15,161 nucleotides of DNA from DAOTXK01 sp034435395 (lineage in GTDB: Bacteria > Chloroflexota > Anaerolineae > Aggregatilineales > Ch27): positions 1-15,161 of the forward strand of contig DAOTXK010000043.1 of assembly GCA_034435395.1 (NCBI GenBank), given 5' to 3'. Made by a program: the position numbers and the translations under genes. The notes beneath the pieces are model-generated. The model did no database searches, had not been told where the DNA came from, and saw only the letters and a list, made by a program, of their open reading frames with translations. Shown here piece after piece: positions 12,189 to 15,161 of the stretch (the first letter of the stretch is position 1; the number at the start of each line of letters is the position of its first letter).

Positions 12189-12836
12189 TCACTCCTCCTG
12201 CGCCTGCGCCACGCCCAGATAAGACTGGATGACTTCCAGGCTTGCCAGGGGCATGATGACCTTGTCGTGACTGAACAGGTCGCGGATGTTCAGGTAGCGG
12301 GCGTGCAGGGTCCGGGCATGGGCCAGGTTGCGCACGCTGCGTTTGACCGGCTCATCCGCTGCCTGGCCGGGCAGCAGCACCAGGGTGCTGGCATCGCCGG
12401 TCAGGTTGTGCAGGGCCTCCTTGGCCGCTTTGGTCTTGGCCTCGCTGAGCCGGAATTCGTCCACCACCACCAGTTGATCGTCCCTGACCAGGGCGCTCAG
12501 CGCGCTGCGCAGGGCGGCCCGGCGCATCTTGCGGGGCATGTCCTGCCGGTAGCTGCGCGGGCGCGGCCCGTGCGCCTTGCCGCCGCCGACGAAAATCGGG
12601 GCGTTGCGGCTGCCGTGGCGGGCGCGGCCGGTGCCCTTCTGGCGATACCACTTGGCCTTGCTGCGGTTCACCTCGCCACGGGTTTTGGCCTTGTGCGTGC
12701 CCAGGCGGGCGTTCGCCATCTGGCGGACGTAGGCCTGATGCATCAGGTCGGTATTGATGGGCGCTTCAAAAATGTCAGCCGGGAGGTCGATGGTATCGAC
12801 TTCTTGACCGGCCATATTCCTCACCGGGACTTTCAT
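12189..12836 (-). CDS. rplD: 50S ribosomal protein L4
   Basis: L4 is an early assembly protein whose long loop reaches the exit tunnel. In E. coli it also represses its own S10 operon. The 215-residue product has the tunnel-loop motif RQKGTGRARHGSRNAPIFVG (65-84), then GGGKAHGPRPRSYRQDMPRK (84-103) and the C-terminal domain with VVDEF and NLAHARTLHARYLNIRDLFS. It ends in an acidic stretch (VAQAQEE). The ATG at 12836 has AGGAG seven bases upstream and lies 18 bases after rplC. No E. coli-type S10 leader is present upstream of rpsJ, where only 60 bases separate it from tuf, so L4 autoregulation of that kind is not evident. Confidence 0.98.
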   Translation of the reverse strand: MKVPVRNMAGQEVDTIDLPADIFEAPINTDLMHQAYVRQMANARLGTHKAKTRGEVNRSKAKWYRQKGTGRARHGSRNAPIFVGGGKAHGPRPRSYRQDMPRKMRRAALRSALSALVRDDQLVVVDEFRLSEAKTKAAKEALHNLTGDASTLVLLPGQAADEPVKRSVRNLAHARTLHARYLNIRDLFSHDKVIMPLASLEVIQSYLGVAQAQEE

Positions 12837-12854
12837 CTGCCTGCTCCTGGAGGG

Positions 12855-13505
12855 CTACTGGCGGTGGCTCCGGCGCGGGCGCGCGGGCTTGATGATCACC
12901 AGGCCGCCCTTAGCGCCGGGCACCGAACCTTTGACCGCCAACAAATGCCGCTCGTCGTCCACCACTATCACTTCCAGATTCTGGGCGGTCACGCGCTGGT
13001 TGCCCATGCGGCCCGCCATCCGCGTGCCTTTTCTGACCCGGCCAGGCGTGGTGGTCGAGCCGATCGAGCCAGGCGCGCGCTCGCGGTCGGACTGGCCGTG
13101 GGTCTTGGGCTGACGGTTAAAGCGGTGCCGCTTGACCGTGCCCGCGAACCCCCGCCCTTTGCTGGTGCCCACCACATCGACGTGATCGCCCACCGCGAAC
13201 GCGCTGCCCACGGTGATCTGCTGGCCCTCTTCCACGTCGATGTCGCCGTTCTTCACCCGGAACTCCCGCAGATACCGCAGCGCCGGCAAATTGTGACGCC
13301 GCAGGTGGCCGCGCTGTCCGCCGGTCAGGCGTTGCGGTTTGGTTTCCTCAAAACCCAGCTGGACGGCGGTGTATCCGTCGCGTTCCGCCGTGCGGACCTG
13401 GGTGACGTAACAAGGCCCCGCCTGAATGACGGTCACCGGGACGACCGACCCCTGGTTGTCGAATATCTGGGTCATCCCCACTTTTTTGCCAATGATGCCC
13501 TTCAT
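12855..13505 (-). CDS. rplC: 50S ribosomal protein L3
   Basis: L3 is one of the first proteins to bind 23S rRNA and reaches the peptidyl transferase centre with its central loop. The 216-residue product starts MKGIIGKKVGMTQIFDNQGS and has GTSKGRGFAGTVKRH (113-127). The central-loop region follows: HGQSDRERAPGSIGSTTTPG (136-155) and RMAGRMGNQRVT. The C-terminal KGSVPGAKGGLVIIKPA is also present. Length and motifs are normal. The ATG at 13505 has GGAGG four bases upstream. It is separated from rpsJ by 150 bases of GC-rich, structured sequence, which is wide for this pair. rplD follows 18 bases after the TAG. Confidence 0.98.
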   Translation of the reverse strand: MKGIIGKKVGMTQIFDNQGSVVPVTVIQAGPCYVTQVRTAERDGYTAVQLGFEETKPQRLTGGQRGHLRRHNLPALRYLREFRVKNGDIDVEEGQQITVGSAFAVGDHVDVVGTSKGRGFAGTVKRHRFNRQPKTHGQSDRERAPGSIGSTTTPGRVRKGTRMAGRMGNQRVTAQNLEVIVVDDERHLLAVKGSVPGAKGGLVIIKPARPRRSHRQ

Positions 13506-13525
13506 GGTACCTCCACGGGACTGTG

Positions 13526-13652
13526 GTCCGCAGGCCCGGCGGTGGGAAGCGGACGTCCATCATCCCCATTGACTGACGGGCCGGAGCGGCCAACCCCCGA
13601 AGAGCGGCCCCTGGAGACGGGCGGCCCGCTCCGGTGGGCCTGGCCGCAGGCC
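13526..13652 (-). promoter_or_regulatory. Structured leader between rpsJ and rplC
   Basis: The 150-base spacer can form several stems on the transcribed strand: GGCCTG with CAGGCC around CGGC (13652-13637), directly after the rpsJ stop; a 9-bp pair CCGGAGCGG (13634-13626) with CCGCTCCGG (13589-13581); and GTCCGC (13554-13549) with GCGGAC (13531-13526). A second copy of the complementary hexamer at 13602-13607 could compete for 13626-13631, so two alternative folds exist. It may be a leader for rplC. The function is inferred. Confidence 0.35.
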
Positions 13653-13655
13653 GGG

Positions 13656-13964
13656 CTAAATCTTGATCTCGATGTCCACGCCTGCCGGCAGATTGAGCCG
13701 CATGAGGGTGTCAATCGTCTTGCTGTCCGGGTCCAGCACATCGATCAGCCGTTTATGCGTCCGGATTTCAAAGTGCTCGTGCGAGTTTTTGTCGATGAAG
13801 GTGGAGCGGCGCACGGTGAAGCGCTCGATGCGAGTCGGCAGCGGCACCGGGCCGACCACCTGGGCCCCGGTGCGTTCAGCGGTCTCGACGATGCGGCGCG
13901 CCGACTGATCGAGCACCCGGTGATCGTAGGCCTTCAGGCGGATACGTATTTTCTGCTTTGCCAT
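13656..13964 (-). CDS. rpsJ: 30S ribosomal protein S10
   Basis: S10 is a head protein of the small subunit and, as NusE, also joins antitermination complexes with NusB and NusG. The 102-residue product has the normal length. It begins MAKQKIRIRLKAYDHRVLDQ, has GPVPLPTRIERFTVRRS (38-54), the conserved HFEIRTHKRLIDVLDP (64-79), and ends LPAGVDIEIKI. The ATG at 13964 has AGAGGAG a few bases upstream. It lies 60 bases after tuf, so it is probably transcribed with the str operon. The long spacer to rplC follows its TAG stop. Confidence 0.98.
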   Translation of the reverse strand: MAKQKIRIRLKAYDHRVLDQSARRIVETAERTGAQVVGPVPLPTRIERFTVRRSTFIDKNSHEHFEIRTHKRLIDVLDPDSKTIDTLMRLNLPAGVDIEIKI

Positions 13965-14024
13965 AGTTCTCCTCTGGCAGCGCGGCGGCGGCGGACAATA
14001 TCCCCCTCCACCCGCGGCGCGCTA

Positions 14025-15161
14025 TCACTCCAGGATATCAGTAATGACGCCCGCGCCGACGGTGAGGCCGCCCTCGCGGATGGCGAACTTGGAGCCTTTT
14101 TCCAGGGCGACGGGGGTGATGAGTTCGACGATCAGGTTGACGTTATCGCCGGGCATGACCATTTCCACCCCCTCGGGCAGGGAGATGGTGCCAGTGACAT
14201 CCATGGTGCGGATGTAGAACTGGGGGCGATAGCCTGGGAAGAAGGCTTTGTGGCGGCCACCCTCGTCCTTACGCAGGACGTAGACCTCACTCTTGAAGCG
14301 CTTGTGGGGGGTGATGGAGCCGGGGGCGGCCAGGACCATGCCGCGCTCGACCTCGTCGCGGTCGATGCCACGCAGCAGGATGCCCGCGTTGTCGCCCGCC
14401 TGGGCCTGGTCGAGTTCCTTGTGGAACATCTCGATGCCGGTGGCCACGGTCTTGCGAATCTCATCCCGCAGGCCGACGATCTCCACCTCTTCCATCTTCT
14501 TGAGCGTGCCCCGCTCCACCCGCCCGGTGACCACCGTGCCCCGCCCCTTGATGGAGAACACGTCCTCGATGGACATCAGGAAGGGCTTCTCGGTGTCGCG
14601 CTCCGGGGTGGGGATGTAGGTGTCCACCACGTCCATCAACTCCCAGATGGAGACGTACTCCGGAGCCTGGGGGTCGGTGCTGGGGCTTTCCAGGGCCTGC
14701 AGGGCCGAGCCGCGCACGATGGGCGTGTCCGCCGGGAAGCCGTAGCCCTCCAGCAACTCGCCCAACTCCAGCTCCACCAGCTCCAGCAGCTCCTCGTCGT
14801 CCATCATGTCCACCTTGTTGAGGTAGACCACCATGGCTGGCACCTCCACCTGCCGGGCCAGCAGCACGTGCTCCCGCGTCTGGGGCATCGGCCCGTCGGG
14901 GGCGCTCACCACCAGAATGGCCCCGTCCATCTGCGCCGCCCCGGTGATCATGTTCTTGATGTAGTCGCGGTGCCCCGGACAGTCCACATGGGCGTAGTGC
15001 CGCTTGTCGGTCTCGTACTCCACGTGGGCGATGGCGATGGTGATGCCCCGCTCCCGCTCCTCCGGCGCGTTGTCGATCGAGTCGAACGGCCGGAAGCTGG
15101 CCTGCCCCTTCATCGCCAGCACCTTGGTGATCGCCGCCGTCAGCGTCGTCTTGCCGTGGTC
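14025..15161 (-). CDS. tuf: Elongation factor Tu, 5' end cut by the window edge
   Basis: EF-Tu is the GTPase that brings aminoacyl-tRNA to the ribosomal A site. 378 residues are visible, and about 20 N-terminal residues lie beyond the window. The first visible residues are DHGKTTLTAAIT, the end of the P-loop. Numbered from there: GITI (39-42, switch I), DCPGH (60-64), NKVD (115-118) and GSALQAL (151-157) complete the GTP-binding set. Domains 2 and 3 follow, with VTGRVERGT, RGIDRDEVERGMVLA and FFPGYRPQFYIRTMDVTG. Near the end it reads REGGLTVGAG, with Leu366 where most EF-Tu have Arg. The TGA stop is 60 bases before rpsJ. It is the last str operon gene. Confidence 0.97.
   Translation of the reverse strand, partial: DHGKTTLTAAITKVLAMKGQASFRPFDSIDNAPEERERGITIAIAHVEYETDKRHYAHVDCPGHRDYIKNMITGAAQMDGAILVVSAPDGPMPQTREHVLLARQVEVPAMVVYLNKVDMMDDEELLELVELELGELLEGYGFPADTPIVRGSALQALESPSTDPQAPEYVSIWELMDVVDTYIPTPERDTEKPFLMSIEDVFSIKGRGTVVTGRVERGTLKKMEEVEIVGLRDEIRKTVATGIEMFHKELDQAQAGDNAGILLRGIDRDEVERGMVLAAPGSITPHKRFKSEVYVLRKDEGGRHKAFFPGYRPQFYIRTMDVTGTISLPEGVEMVMPGDNVNLIVELITPVALEKGSKFAIREGGLTVGAGVITDILE

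Overview
The window is a GC-rich bacterial chromosome segment. It holds one long minus-strand block of translation genes, so transcription runs from high to low coordinates. I see 28 protein-coding genes and no tRNA, rRNA, mobile element, CRISPR array or phage gene. The protein sequences and gene order point to a Gram-positive-like or Chloroflexota-type bacterium, perhaps Anaerolineae. Clues are the GC-rich codons, a zinc-type S14, a zinc-ribbon L24, a four-ligand L36, an adenylate kinase lid of the zinc-lid type, and tuf placed directly before the S10 genes. The phylum is an inference from style and is not proven.

Layout from right to left (5' to 3' on the minus strand): the end of the str operon (tuf, cut by the window edge); the S10 operon (rpsJ, rplC, rplD, rplW, rplB, rpsS, rplV, rpsC, rplP, rpmC, rpsQ); the spc operon (rplN, rplX, rplE, rpsN type Z, rpsH, rplF, rplR, rpsE, rpmD, rplO, secY), followed by adk and map; then the first part of the alpha operon (rpmJ, rpsM, rpsK). 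rpsD and rpoA would be expected beyond coordinate 1. infA, usually found between map and rpmJ, is absent from that place.

Most genes are separated by 4 to 30 bases or overlap slightly, with Shine-Dalgarno sequences inside the end of the gene before, as expected for one polycistronic message with coupled translation. The one clear promoter is an extended -10 promoter in the AT-rich gap before rpmJ. Its spacer contains a perfect 14-base inverted repeat. Six longer spacers (75 to 199 bases) each hold a GC-rich stem-loop and no U-tract, so they look like leaders or mRNA punctuation rather than terminators.

This is a conserved housekeeping region and I see no new defence, biosynthetic or mobile system. 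The items worth a second look are lineage-type oddities. S17 has a 74-residue Ala/Glu tail. S14 has a widened first zinc knuckle and His in place of the last Cys. Adenylate kinase has a Cys-Asp-Cys-Asp lid and Gly at the position of E. coli Asp33. EF-Tu has GGLTVGAG where GGRTVGAG is usual. The other notable items are the promoter palindrome before rpmJ and the structured rpsM-rpsK spacer.
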